The translations under genes and the position numbers were made by a program. From positions 1-26,312 of IMG/VR virus record IMGVR_UViG_3300028615_000095: DNA of 26,312 nucleotides; one strand, written 5' to 3'. The notes below the pieces were generated by a model that was not told the origin of the DNA, did no database searches, and was given only the letters and a program-made list of their open reading frames with translations. Shown here piece by piece: positions 19,651 to 26,312 of this stretch. Each line of letters starts with the position of its first letter. Position 1 is the stretch's first letter. This stretch comes from a virus.

Positions 19651-20700
19651 ATGGCAACAGTTAGAACTACAACTGACGGTTTCAAAGTAACAGATTGGTC
19701 CGATGAGATCAACAACATTGACCGTAAGTATAACTTTTTCACTGGCATGGGGATCTTCAGCGACAATTTCAAAGCGACCACTACGATTTCGTTCGATAAA
19801 GATATGAACGATCTCACGTTGCTCCCTGATTCTAGCCGCAGAGAGCGAAATGCTAGTAAAGGCAAAGAGCGCAAAGTAGAAACTTTCGTGCTCCCGTTAG
19901 GTTACTTCAAGCATGACGATGCTATTACTCCTGAAGATCTTCAGGACGTTAAGATGGCGGGTACCGCTAACGATGTGGAGACTTGGGCCAATATTCGGGC
20001 TAAGAAGCTTGAGGATATGCGCTGGAGAGTCATGCTTACCCACGAATACATGATGATGAAAGCTGCGCAAGGTTCTTGCGTAACTCCAGAAGGTACTGTG
20101 CTAGCCGACATGTTCTCCGAATTCGGTGTGTCTCAAGATACAGTAGACTTCCAACTGGACTCCAGCACCACAGATGTTGATGCCAAGATTTCTGAAGTAA
20201 AGAATCTTGTTCAGAAAAACTTGCTCACAGGTTCTTTGGCAGGCCGTATTCAAATCGTTGTTGGACGTGGCTTCTTCAATGCTCTGCGTAACCATGCCAA
20301 CATTCGTCAATCATATCTGCACTACCAGAACAGTGGCCGTCAGCGCCTCCGTGACGACTTGGCGCAATACTTCGACTGGGGTATTACAGAGACCTTTGAA
20401 CATAATGGCGTAGAATTCATCGTTTACGATGCTACATTCAAATTGCCCGACGGCAGTACTGAGGTGTCCACTACGGACAACGAAGGCTATACTGTCCTGC
20501 CGACAGCCAGAGACATGTACCGAGCGTACTATGGTCCTGCTAACAAGCTTAGCTTGGCCAACATGCTGGGCAGAAAAATGTTTGCCTTTGAGTATACTGA
20601 CCCGCGAGACGAGTTTTATGATATGTCAGTGGAAACTTCTCCGCTGTTTATCCCGACTCAGCCAAAGGCTATCGTCAAGGTTACAACTACTCTGCCCTAA
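19651..20700 (+). CDS. Major capsid protein (lambda gpE family)
   Basis: The protein has 349 residues (lambda gpE: 341) and matches that family: TDWSDEINNIDRKYNFFTGMG at the start, an extended loop with TLLPDSSRRERNASKGKERK, the family stretch VETFVLPLGYFKHDDAITPEDL, then MRWRVMLTHEYMMMKAAQG, RIQIVVGRGFFNALRNH (domain A) and a final PLFIPTQPKAIVKV. It forms the HK97-fold shell. The downstream GC hairpin (20712-20733) may limit read-through or protect the abundant mRNA. Confidence 0.92.
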   Translation: MATVRTTTDGFKVTDWSDEINNIDRKYNFFTGMGIFSDNFKATTTISFDKDMNDLTLLPDSSRRERNASKGKERKVETFVLPLGYFKHDDAITPEDLQDVKMAGTANDVETWANIRAKKLEDMRWRVMLTHEYMMMKAAQGSCVTPEGTVLADMFSEFGVSQDTVDFQLDSSTTDVDAKISEVKNLVQKNLLTGSLAGRIQIVVGRGFFNALRNHANIRQSYLHYQNSGRQRLRDDLAQYFDWGITETFEHNGVEFIVYDATFKLPDGSTEVSTTDNEGYTVLPTARDMYRAYYGPANKLSLANMLGRKMFAFEYTDPRDEFYDMSVETSPLFIPTQPKAIVKVTTTLP

Positions 20701-20711
20701 TAGGCGGTAAT

Positions 20712-20733
20712 GGAGGGGAGGGGGTTCCCCTCC
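20712..20733 (+). terminator. GC hairpin after the capsid gene
   Basis: GGAGGGG (20712-20718) pairs with CCCCTCC (20727-20733) around an 8-base loop. There is no T run after it, so it is either a weak terminator or an mRNA-stabilising 3' hairpin between the capsid gene and the less abundant connector genes. Confidence 0.45.
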
Positions 20734-20771
20734 TCCTTCACGCCACACTTTAACCGACTAAGGAGATGCCA

Positions 20772-21236
20772 GTGGCGTTAACGCTTATTGAACAGGTAAA
20801 AGTGATGGTTGGTGATCTAGGCACCACCAGTATACTGTCTGATGATGTATACCAGCATTTCCTAGATAAGTATAATGATAATGTCAACAGAGCATCTGTT
20901 GATGCAGCTAAAACTATTTTATTCTATCTGGCTTCATGGCCTACTAGAGAGCGCACTGGAGACATTGAGGTCTGGAGACAGTGGGCATCGAACTATAGGG
21001 AAGCGCTAACGTTATTTTTGAACAATGCAGCAGTTAGTCAATATAATCCAGTTCCCTACGCAGGCGGCATAAGCAAGTCTGATATGAAAAATAATGACCT
21101 CAACCACGATAATGTCAGGGTCCCTATTTATCAAGGAAAGTCTACTGGCGAGCGTGTATACAATGACCCTGTAAACGATACACGGGATGAAAGTTTAGAT
21201 TTCTACGACTATGACGACGATAGAAGGTTCCCATGA
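20772..21236 (+). CDS. Head-tail connector (adaptor) protein
   Basis: The protein has 154 residues from GTG 20772. This start is preferred because GGAG lies 6 bases upstream, while the ATG at 20766 touches the ribosome binding site. Residues 1-85 are an all-helical bundle (LIEQVKVMVGDLGTTSILSD, YQHFLDKYNDNVNRASVDAA, WRQWASNYREAL), the layout of gp6-type adaptor proteins that extend the portal ring. The tail is acidic and disordered (DFYDYDDDRRF). The stop overlaps the next start by ATGA. The assignment rests on fold pattern and position. Confidence 0.65.
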   Translation: MALTLIEQVKVMVGDLGTTSILSDDVYQHFLDKYNDNVNRASVDAAKTILFYLASWPTRERTGDIEVWRQWASNYREALTLFLNNAAVSQYNPVPYAGGISKSDMKNNDLNHDNVRVPIYQGKSTGERVYNDPVNDTRDESLDFYDYDDDRRFP

Positions 21237-21700
21237 AGAATGATGTAGCCGATAACAGAGTATGGGACAAAGTTAAAAAAAGACTGTTAAAGGCCAATGC
21301 GAGGAAAATAAAAACAGGTTTTTTTGAAGGATCTAGGTACCCTCCAGAAGATGGGGGCTTGCCAGTGGCAACGGTTGCGTTGTACCAAGAAATGGGGACA
21401 TACCCCATTCCACCCCGGCCATTTATTAGGGAAGGCACAGTGGAGCCTATAAAAAGAGGCAAAGCAGGCGTGCTGAAAGAGATGTCTAGATCGATGAGGC
21501 GAGTTGTACGGGGTACGGCGTCTGTAGATGCGGAGTATACAAGGATAGGCGAGAGAATAGAGAATGTAATGAAAGGCGCTATAAGAGACTGGTCTTTCCC
21601 TCGTAATGCGCCTTCTACGATAAAAAGTAAAGGTAAAGATGACCCTCTCGTGGACACAGAGAGGATGGTAAATTCCGTTGAATCAATAGTTGAAAGGTAG
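21233..21700 (+). CDS. Minor tail / neck protein, HK97 gp10-like
   Basis: The protein has 155 residues. The family signature is clear: VATVALYQEMGTYPIPPRPFIREG (about residues 38-62), matching the A-x-x-x-E-x-G...PPRPF-x-R motif of HK97 gp10 / Mu gpG-like morphogenesis proteins, then a helical middle and an RDWSFPRNAPSTIKSKGKDDPLVDT end where the family has its conserved PL-x-DTG-x-L. The G of DTG is replaced (DTERMVNS). It probably helps join tail to head. ATGA overlap with the gene upstream. Confidence 0.82.
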   Translation: MKNDVADNRVWDKVKKRLLKANARKIKTGFFEGSRYPPEDGGLPVATVALYQEMGTYPIPPRPFIREGTVEPIKRGKAGVLKEMSRSMRRVVRGTASVDAEYTRIGERIENVMKGAIRDWSFPRNAPSTIKSKGKDDPLVDTERMVNSVESIVER

Positions 21701-21702
21701 AT

Positions 21703-22110
21703 ATGGCCATAACTAGCCCCTTGGAAGATTTCTCGCCGTCTGGGACATTCAAATCTACCAGCACAGGCAGGACAACCTTGGTTGTAAATAGGGTTGCCCA
21801 AGGCTCTCTTGTAAATCATAGGTGGGTTGAAGGAAATGTAACCCAAGTGACTATAGAAGGAGTCAACATACAGCCCATGAATGAACGGGAGAAGCTAATT
21901 TTTCCAGAGTCCGAGAGGACTAAAGAGTGGCTTAAAGTATATTCTCCAGAACTACTTAGAACTTTAAAAGAGGGTGCGGGGGGCTACGCACCCGATACGT
22001 TTAGTTTTAATGGTATAGACTACGAAATAAAAAAGGTCAGAAACTACTCAATGGGTGTTCAGGACCATTATAAAGCGCTTGCAGTCAGTATAGAAAAGAC
22101 ACCTAACTAA
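21703..22110 (+). CDS. Head-closure (stopper) protein, SPP1 gp16-like
   Basis: The protein has 135 residues. The N-terminus is disordered (LEDFSPSGTFKSTSTGRTTL). The core has a beta barrel pattern: MNEREKLIFPESERTKEWLKVYS, then DTFSFNGIDYEIKKVRNYSMGVQDHYKALAV. The surface strands around FNGIDYEIKKVRNY...HYKA match the stopper ring family that seals the connector after packaging. Position between the gp10-like and neck-terminator genes agrees with this; sequence evidence alone is moderate. Confidence 0.65.
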   Translation: MAITSPLEDFSPSGTFKSTSTGRTTLVVNRVAQGSLVNHRWVEGNVTQVTIEGVNIQPMNEREKLIFPESERTKEWLKVYSPELLRTLKEGAGGYAPDTFSFNGIDYEIKKVRNYSMGVQDHYKALAVSIEKTPN

Positions 22111-22111
22111 T

Positions 22112-22645
22112 ATGCCTATTTACGATAACGTTGAAGATATATACTTTAGTGCTGCTAACATTGCTGAATTTGCAATTGCAGATACATACCCTAACACCCC
22201 TGTTGCCCTGTCTCATGAAAATATCTCAGAACTGCCAGAAAGTTATATATCTGTGTATCCATTGGGTATAAGCCCAATAGGGCGAAAGACAGAAAGTACT
22301 CTGGCAGACGAAAATGAAACAATAGTAATAGAATGCAACTATGAAATAAGAGTTCAATATTCATTCATAGGTAGCAACGCTCTCGGCATGGGCCTGAAGT
22401 TTTTTCATGCCATAAATAGTAATATTTTGGTTATGGAAGAGCTTATTAAAAACAATTTGTTCGTCCTTAGAAAGGAGAACCTGGTTAAAGTGCCAGAAAA
22501 AAGAGAAACTGGTTGGATAGATAAGCATACTTTAGATGTGCATTACGGTCTGGCAATCAGAACAGAACAATTAGTAACAACTGTAGGTACGGTTACTTTC
22601 TTGGACCCGGTAACGGGAGAGCAGATAACAGTAACTGTACCCTAA
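22112..22645 (+). CDS. Tail terminator / neck protein (gp12-like)
   Basis: The protein has 177 residues and directly follows the stopper gene. It has the mixed alpha/beta pattern of tail-terminator proteins, with a helix (VEDIYFSAANIAEFAIADT), the central strands ETIVIECNYEIRVQYSFIG, a long helix (LGMGLKFFHAINSNILVMEEL) and final strands (DVHYGLAIRTEQ) before a polar tail. It would cap the tail tube and sheath and dock to the stopper. It is the last gene before the sheath, the expected slot. Confidence 0.65.
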   Translation: MPIYDNVEDIYFSAANIAEFAIADTYPNTPVALSHENISELPESYISVYPLGISPIGRKTESTLADENETIVIECNYEIRVQYSFIGSNALGMGLKFFHAINSNILVMEELIKNNLFVLRKENLVKVPEKRETGWIDKHTLDVHYGLAIRTEQLVTTVGTVTFLDPVTGEQITVTVP

Positions 22646-22682
22646 GCAGATACAATTTAAAATAATATAGAGAGGAAACCTA

Positions 22683-23711
22683 GTGGCGGAAATAGACCAA
22701 ATTATTCAGGTTCAGATTTCCAGGGAAACGCAAGCAATCGCTACTGCATCTTTCCAGGTACCGCTTATACTTACGGAGCACACTGCTTTTGTTGAAAGAG
22801 CTAAAGAGTATACAGACCTTGAAGCAGTGGAAGTAGATTTTGCTGTAGGAAGTACGACACACACAATTGCTAGTAAAGTCTTTGGTCAAACTGTAAGACC
22901 ACCTAAAATAGTAATTGGCCGGAAAGCAGCAGACCCCGAGACTTATGATCAGGCGTTACCTCTGGTAGAGCAAGAGAACAACGACTGGTACTGTTTGATT
23001 TGCGAATCGCACCTGGATGCTGACATACTTGCCCTAGCTGCTCTTATTGAAGCTAGACGCAAGGTGTATGCAACAGCTACACAAGACCCGGATGCTTTGC
23101 TGGCGGCAACAACAGACATCACTGGTCAGTTGTCGGATTTAGGCTACGAGAGAACGTTCATTACTTATCATTCTGCCGCAGACACCTCTTTTCCAGAGGC
23201 CGTGTGGGTAGGTGATCAACTTCCGAGAGTGCCCGGTTCAAACGATTGGACACTTAAGAGTGGCAGTGGACTAACCGCAGACAATTTGACAGACACAGAA
23301 AGAGCTAACTTAAGAAGTAAAAATTCTAATATGTACACAAGTGTAGCTGGTGTTTCTGTGTTCCAAGATGGAGATATGGTAAGCGGCAAGCCTATTGATG
23401 AGCAGATCCTTATTGATTGGACTGTTTCTCGTATGCAGGAGGCTATATACTTTCGACTGATAAACAGTTTAAAGATTCCGTATACAAGAGCCGGATTCAC
23501 TATTATAGAAAATGAGATGAGAGCTGTTTTGGCGCAAGGGGTTGCTAACGGTGGCTTTGCAAATAACCCTGCACCAACAGTAACTGCTCCAGACCCTTTG
23601 ACCATCTCCGATACACTACGAGCGGCACGAACCGCAGGCGATTTCTTGTTCACTGCCCGCTTGGCCGGGTCTGGTCGCAAGTTCATCTTGAAAGGTACAC
23701 TAACAGTTTAA
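22683..23711 (+). CDS. Tail sheath protein (DUF3383 family)
   Basis: The protein has 342 residues from GTG 22683, with GAGAGGA upstream. It starts IDQIIQVQISRETQAIATASFQVPLIL, the family's N-terminal strand, has the KVFGQTVRPPKIVIGRKA segment, NNDWYCLICESH, and ends LRAARTAGDFLFTARLAGSGRKFILKGTLTV, with the C-terminal strand used for sheath-to-sheath meshing. It forms the contractile sheath and so makes this a myovirus. The length fits DUF3383 sheaths. Tail-tube genes follow directly. Confidence 0.9.
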   Translation: MAEIDQIIQVQISRETQAIATASFQVPLILTEHTAFVERAKEYTDLEAVEVDFAVGSTTHTIASKVFGQTVRPPKIVIGRKAADPETYDQALPLVEQENNDWYCLICESHLDADILALAALIEARRKVYATATQDPDALLAATTDITGQLSDLGYERTFITYHSAADTSFPEAVWVGDQLPRVPGSNDWTLKSGSGLTADNLTDTERANLRSKNSNMYTSVAGVSVFQDGDMVSGKPIDEQILIDWTVSRMQEAIYFRLINSLKIPYTRAGFTIIENEMRAVLAQGVANGGFANNPAPTVTAPDPLTISDTLRAARTAGDFLFTARLAGSGRKFILKGTLTV

Positions 23712-23723
23712 GGGCTATATTAA

Positions 23724-24245
23724 ATGACGGATACAAACTTAGGTACATACAGCCCGGAAGAGATTCAAGTAGTTATTAGTGTGGGCGACATAGTCCACAC
23801 GGTAAGCGGCTACATGGATGGGACTTTTGTTAATATAAGTCGGGAAGTCCCTCTCTCTACTCTGTATACGGGTGCCGACAACAGCGGAGCTAGAACCCTT
23901 AGAACAAATAGATCAGCCAGTATCACTCTGAGCCTGCATCAGTCTTCCTCTAGTAATGATGTGTTAACACAGCTTTACTTGAATGATCAAGATGCCAGAG
24001 ACAATACTTGGCTATTTAACATTCTGATCAAAGACAACTCAGGCAGATCTATTTACCAGGGCAATCAGTGTTTTATTGGGGTTTTGCCTGACAGTGCATT
24101 CTCTACTGAAATTGAAACAAGAGAGTGGACTCTACAGGTTCGGGATCTTGAGCAGAAGCTTGGCGGTAACGCTCAGTTTGCTCCTGATGCTGAAGCTAAT
24201 CTGATAGAGCTTGGTGCTGATATAGATCCACGCTTCGCTTCTTAA
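23724..24245 (+). CDS. Tail tube protein, first paralogue (DUF3277-like)
   Basis: The protein has 173 residues. It contains YSPEEIQVVISVG at the start, GYMDGTFVNISREV, SITLSLHQSSSSNDVLTQLYLND, then FNILIKDNSGRSIYQG and EIETREWTLQVRDLEQKLGGN, the core of the DUF3277 tube family that stacks as hexamers inside the sheath. It is the closest of the three copies to a standard tube protein (position after sheath, complete C-terminal LGGN strand). A hairpin terminator follows, probably keeping this copy the most abundant. Confidence 0.85.
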   Translation: MTDTNLGTYSPEEIQVVISVGDIVHTVSGYMDGTFVNISREVPLSTLYTGADNSGARTLRTNRSASITLSLHQSSSSNDVLTQLYLNDQDARDNTWLFNILIKDNSGRSIYQGNQCFIGVLPDSAFSTEIETREWTLQVRDLEQKLGGNAQFAPDAEANLIELGADIDPRFAS

Positions 24246-24260
24246 GACATACGAACCACA

Positions 24261-24289
24261 GGCGCTCCTTTATGGGGCGCCTTGTTATT
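24261..24289 (+). terminator. Terminator or attenuator between tube paralogues 1 and 2
   Basis: GGCGCTCC (24261-24268) pairs with GGGGCGCC (24274-24281), an 8-bp stem with one T-G pair and a 5-base loop, followed by TTGTTATTT. It is only 15 bases after the first tube gene, so it would reduce transcription of the tail genes downstream. Confidence 0.6.
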
Positions 24290-24304
24290 TGGGAGTTTTT
24301 TCAG

Positions 24305-24805
24305 ATGAGTCTATGGACATACAGTCCCTCTGATATTCAAATTCTTATAGCTGGTATTTATCCCATAGAGGGTTACATAAATGGTAGCTTTGTAAGCGTT
24401 GCTAAAGACATCGCTCCGTTCTCATCTGAAAAGGCTTCTGATGGCTCTGTTGGAAGAATCTATAATAATAATGATGACTACACTATAACACTAACCATAA
24501 TGGGGCAGTCCCCTAGTAATGATGTGTTAACTAAGCTTTGGCAGCTAGATGAGATAACTCAGCGTGCCAAATTCCCACTGCTTATAAAAGATTCTGTTGG
24601 CACTAGCTTTTTCTACTCCAGTAACACCTGGATTAGAGCGGTGCCCCCTTTAGAGTACAATGAAACAGAGCTAGAAAGAACCTGGGTATTAAAGAGCAGC
24701 CAGGGCACAATAAATATAGGTGGTAATGACGATCCTGGTGATATTTTAGAGGATATTACAAATGTGATAACCAGCTCTCTTCCTACTCTTGAGGGGGTTA
24801 TTTAA
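24305..24805 (+). CDS. Tail tube-like protein, second paralogue
   Basis: The protein has 166 residues from ATG 24305, with GGGAG 9 bases upstream; an upstream in-frame start at 24272 would lie inside the terminator hairpin and is not chosen. It keeps the pattern of the first copy: TYSPSDIQILIAG, GYINGSFVSVAKDI, PSNDVLTKLWQLDE, FPLLIKDSVGTSFF, ETELERTWVLK and a final GG-x-D. It differs at many surface positions and ends in a longer hydrophobic tail (ILEDITNVITSSLPTLEGVI). It may form a specialised ring of the tube or a baseplate hub. It overlaps the next gene by one base. Confidence 0.8.
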   Translation: MSLWTYSPSDIQILIAGIYPIEGYINGSFVSVAKDIAPFSSEKASDGSVGRIYNNNDDYTITLTIMGQSPSNDVLTKLWQLDEITQRAKFPLLIKDSVGTSFFYSSNTWIRAVPPLEYNETELERTWVLKSSQGTINIGGNDDPGDILEDITNVITSSLPTLEGVI

Positions 24806-25284
24806 TGGAAACAACTATTAATACCTACTCCCCCACGGATGTTTATCTGAATATAGGTAGGTTCACTTGTCAGTCCTGGAAGTCCATTGAAATAGAAAGA
24901 ACTGTAGGTTTCAGAACTATAAGAGGCATACGGGGTAAAAACACAAGGGTAGCAAACCCAGACACATCAGCAACAATAAGAGTGCAAGTGTTGCAGACTT
25001 CTCATACAAATGATGTACTAAGTGCTATTCATGACCAAGATCTCGATGAGAAGACTGGCAGGTTAGAGGTACTTCTTACAGATAAATCAGGAAGTAGTGT
25101 TTTTAAAAGCAGTGAAGCTTACCTTATGAAGTTCCCTAGAGCTGTTTACTCAGGGGAGCTTGTATACCATGAATGGGAGATCTTTTGTCAAAAAACTACG
25201 AAGTATTTAGTTGGAGGCAATAACAAGCCTGAAACCAAACTGTTTGATTCGCTGACTAGCGCATTATCTGGTTTGATTCAATAA
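24805..25284 (+). CDS. Tail tube-like protein, third paralogue
   Basis: The protein has 159 residues. It shares the same frame of motifs in weaker form: NTYSPTDVYLNIG, TSATIRVQVLQTSHTNDVLSAI, LEVLLTDKSGSSVFKSSEAY, ELVYHEWEIFCQK, then VGGNNKPETKLFDSLTSALSGLIQ. The second strand region (RTVGFRTIRGIRGKNTRVANP) is longer and basic. Gene order (three copies between sheath and chaperone) and this divergence suggest gene duplication followed by division of labour (inference). It is translationally coupled to copy 2. Confidence 0.78.
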   Translation: METTINTYSPTDVYLNIGRFTCQSWKSIEIERTVGFRTIRGIRGKNTRVANPDTSATIRVQVLQTSHTNDVLSAIHDQDLDEKTGRLEVLLTDKSGSSVFKSSEAYLMKFPRAVYSGELVYHEWEIFCQKTTKYLVGGNNKPETKLFDSLTSALSGLIQ

Positions 25285-25298
25285 TTGAGTGAGGAAAT

Positions 25299-25691
25299 AT
25301 GGCAGACTTACCAGTAAGACCCGAAAAAGAAGTTGAAGTAGGGGGTGAAACTTTTAAACTTAGGAAGTATTCAACCACTAAAGGTATCAAGTTTGAAAAA
25401 TATTTGATAAAAATAGCTGGTCCCGCATATATTGAGTCTCAAAAAAGTGAGGATGTTACATTAGCTGACGTGCTGGCTAAAGTTCTTGAGAACTTGGATG
25501 AGATAGATGAGAACGTTATCAAAGATATGGTAGCAAGTGCTGTAATCTACCCGGAGATGAGCCCACAGAAATATGAAACACATTTTTCTGGGAAATCCGT
25601 TCTACTGTTTAAGTTGCTTAAGGAGATAATCTTTTACAACTTTGAAGATGTTTTTACACTACTCGGTTTGGGAGAGATACCAGAGGAGTAG
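25299..25691 (+). CDS. Tail assembly chaperone, short form
   Basis: The protein has 130 residues, with GAGTGAGGA before ATG 25299. It has a beta start (RPEKEVEVGGETFKLRKYSTTKG) and a helical rest (LADVLAKVLENLDEIDENVIK, KSVLLFKLLKEIIFYNFEDV), the usual pattern of gpG-type chaperones located between tube and tape measure. Its last codons hold the slippery heptamer TTTGGGA at 25667-25673. It would coat the tape measure during tail assembly and is absent from the virion. Confidence 0.8.
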   Translation: MADLPVRPEKEVEVGGETFKLRKYSTTKGIKFEKYLIKIAGPAYIESQKSEDVTLADVLAKVLENLDEIDENVIKDMVASAVIYPEMSPQKYETHFSGKSVLLFKLLKEIIFYNFEDVFTLLGLGEIPEE

Positions 25692-25966
25692 CCAGCTCTA
25701 ATGGAGCCAAGCCGAGCTTAGAAGAACAAAATCTTTTGGACACATTCTCTCAGGATTGGCGCATCTTCAGAGTATTAACTTTCAACGAGCCAAGGCTTGC
25801 AACTAAATATGAGTTGGATACTATATATACTGTGTCCGATTTGTATGACTTCTTAGAGATAATTGATGCTAAGCAAGCTTTAGACAATATAATAGATAAG
25901 AAAGTTAAAGCAAGACAGAGAGAAGAAAAATCTAAAGTTCAGGCCAATAAACGAAAAGGTAGGTAG
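25299..25966 (+). CDS. Tail assembly chaperone, -1 frameshifted long form
   Basis: Ribosomes that slip back one base at 25667-25673 (T-TTG-GGA in the zero frame) read through to TAG 25964-25966, giving about 222 residues: 125 from the first frame plus 97 beginning RDTRGVASSNGAKPSLEEQN. The -1 frame is open only from 25646, so the slip must fall between there and the stop at 25689, exactly where the heptamer lies. The extension has the usual gpT-like content, FSQDWRIFRVLTFNEPRLATKYELD... and a Lys/Arg-rich end. The second frame alone would need a TTG start at 25736 with no ribosome binding site. Confidence 0.82.
25667..25673 (+). promoter_or_regulatory. Programmed -1 frameshift slippery site
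   Basis: TTTGGGA fits X-XXY-YYZ in the zero frame (codons TTG and GGA re-pair as TTT and GGG). It sits seven codons before the short form's stop. No strong pseudoknot is evident directly downstream by eye. Confidence 0.75.
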
Positions 25967-25971
25967 GGCTA

Positions 25972-26312
25972 GTGGAAGTATCAAGATTATTTGCAAGCTT
26001 CGGTGTAAGGGTTAACAGAGCCGAGCTTAGAAAAATAGATATGGCCCTGGCCGCCATGGAAAGGAAGATAAGGGCCTGGAACAAACGACAAAGGCGAATG
26101 GGGCCGATGCTTCGTTTGTCGAATTTTGATGTGGATGACGCCAGACTACGTGTGGTGCTGGGCAACGCCCTTGACAGAGCCAGTAGAAGAGTTACTTTTG
26201 AGATAAGTAGATTTGCTGTTAGGCCGGGAGCTGTTCAAGCTGCTGTAAATAGGGCTGCCAGGGCAGGTGTTATCGCCCCGGTACCGGGTGCAGTGGGTGC
26301 AGTGGGGGCAGG
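25972..26312 (+). CDS. Tail tape measure protein (N-terminal part)
   Basis: GTG 25972, with AGGTAGGG upstream, begins a frame open to the window's end (113 codons seen). It starts MEVSRLFASFGVRVNRAELRK, then helical charged repeats and an alanine- and valine-rich stretch (PGAVQAAVNRAARAGV, PGAVGAVGA) as in tape measure proteins, which set tail length. Its place directly after the frameshifted chaperone makes the call firm although the sequence is truncated. Confidence 0.82.
   Translation, partial: MEVSRLFASFGVRVNRAELRKIDMALAAMERKIRAWNKRQRRMGPMLRLSNFDVDDARLRVVLGNALDRASRRVTFEISRFAVRPGAVQAAVNRAARAGVIAPVPGAVGAVGA

Noticed and set aside
21142-21846. Long minus-strand frame of 234 codons
   Set aside because: Shadow of the plus-strand connector and gp10-like genes, which have clear family motifs and coupled starts.
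24272-24304. Upstream start for the second tube paralogue
   Set aside because: It would lie inside the terminator hairpin; GGGAG correctly spaced from ATG 24305 supports the later start.

Overview
The window is part of a contractile-tailed (myovirus-type) double-stranded DNA phage genome. This is shown by one continuous block of virion genes in the usual order: terminase large subunit, Mu gp29-like portal, S49 protease fused to scaffold, decoration protein, major capsid protein of the lambda gpE type, connector, neck and tail-completion proteins, tail sheath, three tail-tube paralogues, frameshifted tail-assembly chaperone and the start of the tape measure. The host cannot be read directly. 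The sigma70-type promoters (TTGACA / TATAAT-like), Shine-Dalgarno sites and an E. coli-like bacterioferritin-associated ferredoxin fit a Gram-negative, probably gammaproteobacterial, host (inference). Base composition is moderately AT-rich.

Layout. (1) Positions 47-1021 are non-coding and rich in signals: helically phased GTAAAG repeats, GC hairpins and two strong plus-strand promoters. A partial minus-strand gene leaves at the left edge. (2) Positions 1022-3818 hold a plus-strand run of small early-type genes: a truncated methyltransferase-like start, an HNH/AP2 homing endonuclease, several tiny unknown proteins, one ORF interrupted by an in-frame TGA, a SLOG (DUF2493) protein and small membrane proteins. 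(3) Positions 10120 to 3815 hold a long minus-strand operon: macro domain protein, unknown small proteins, RNA ligase (Rnl1 type), polynucleotide kinase/phosphatase, a P-loop NTPase, an ATP-dependent DNA ligase with a WGR-like N-terminus and a small membrane protein. The two runs converge with a 4-base overlap of stop codons at 3815-3818. (4) Positions 10121-12437 are an RNA-rich region. It carries tRNA-Arg(TCT), tRNA-Thr(TGT), tRNA-Pro(TGG), an initiator-like tRNA-Met(CAT), a broken tRNA-Asn, and two non-coding stretches that fold into dense nested stems, interleaved with three small genes including a Bfd-like [2Fe-2S] protein. (5) From 12486 to the right edge is the late structural module.

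How the parts fit. The kinase/phosphatase and RNA ligase pair would repair tRNAs cut by host anticodon nucleases, and the phage also brings its own tRNAs. The macro domain protein at the head of that operon points to ADP-ribose chemistry, either as a by-product of RNA repair or as an NAD-linked defence signal. The terminase carries a LAGLIDADG intein in its Walker A loop, and the HNH/AP2 gene next to a methyltransferase remnant is a second, independent sign of homing-element activity. The clearest candidate for something undescribed is the RNA at 10669-10802: an 11-bp closing stem enclosing two arms, one of them built of four successive nested helices, directly downstream of two tRNAs and without any coding explanation.
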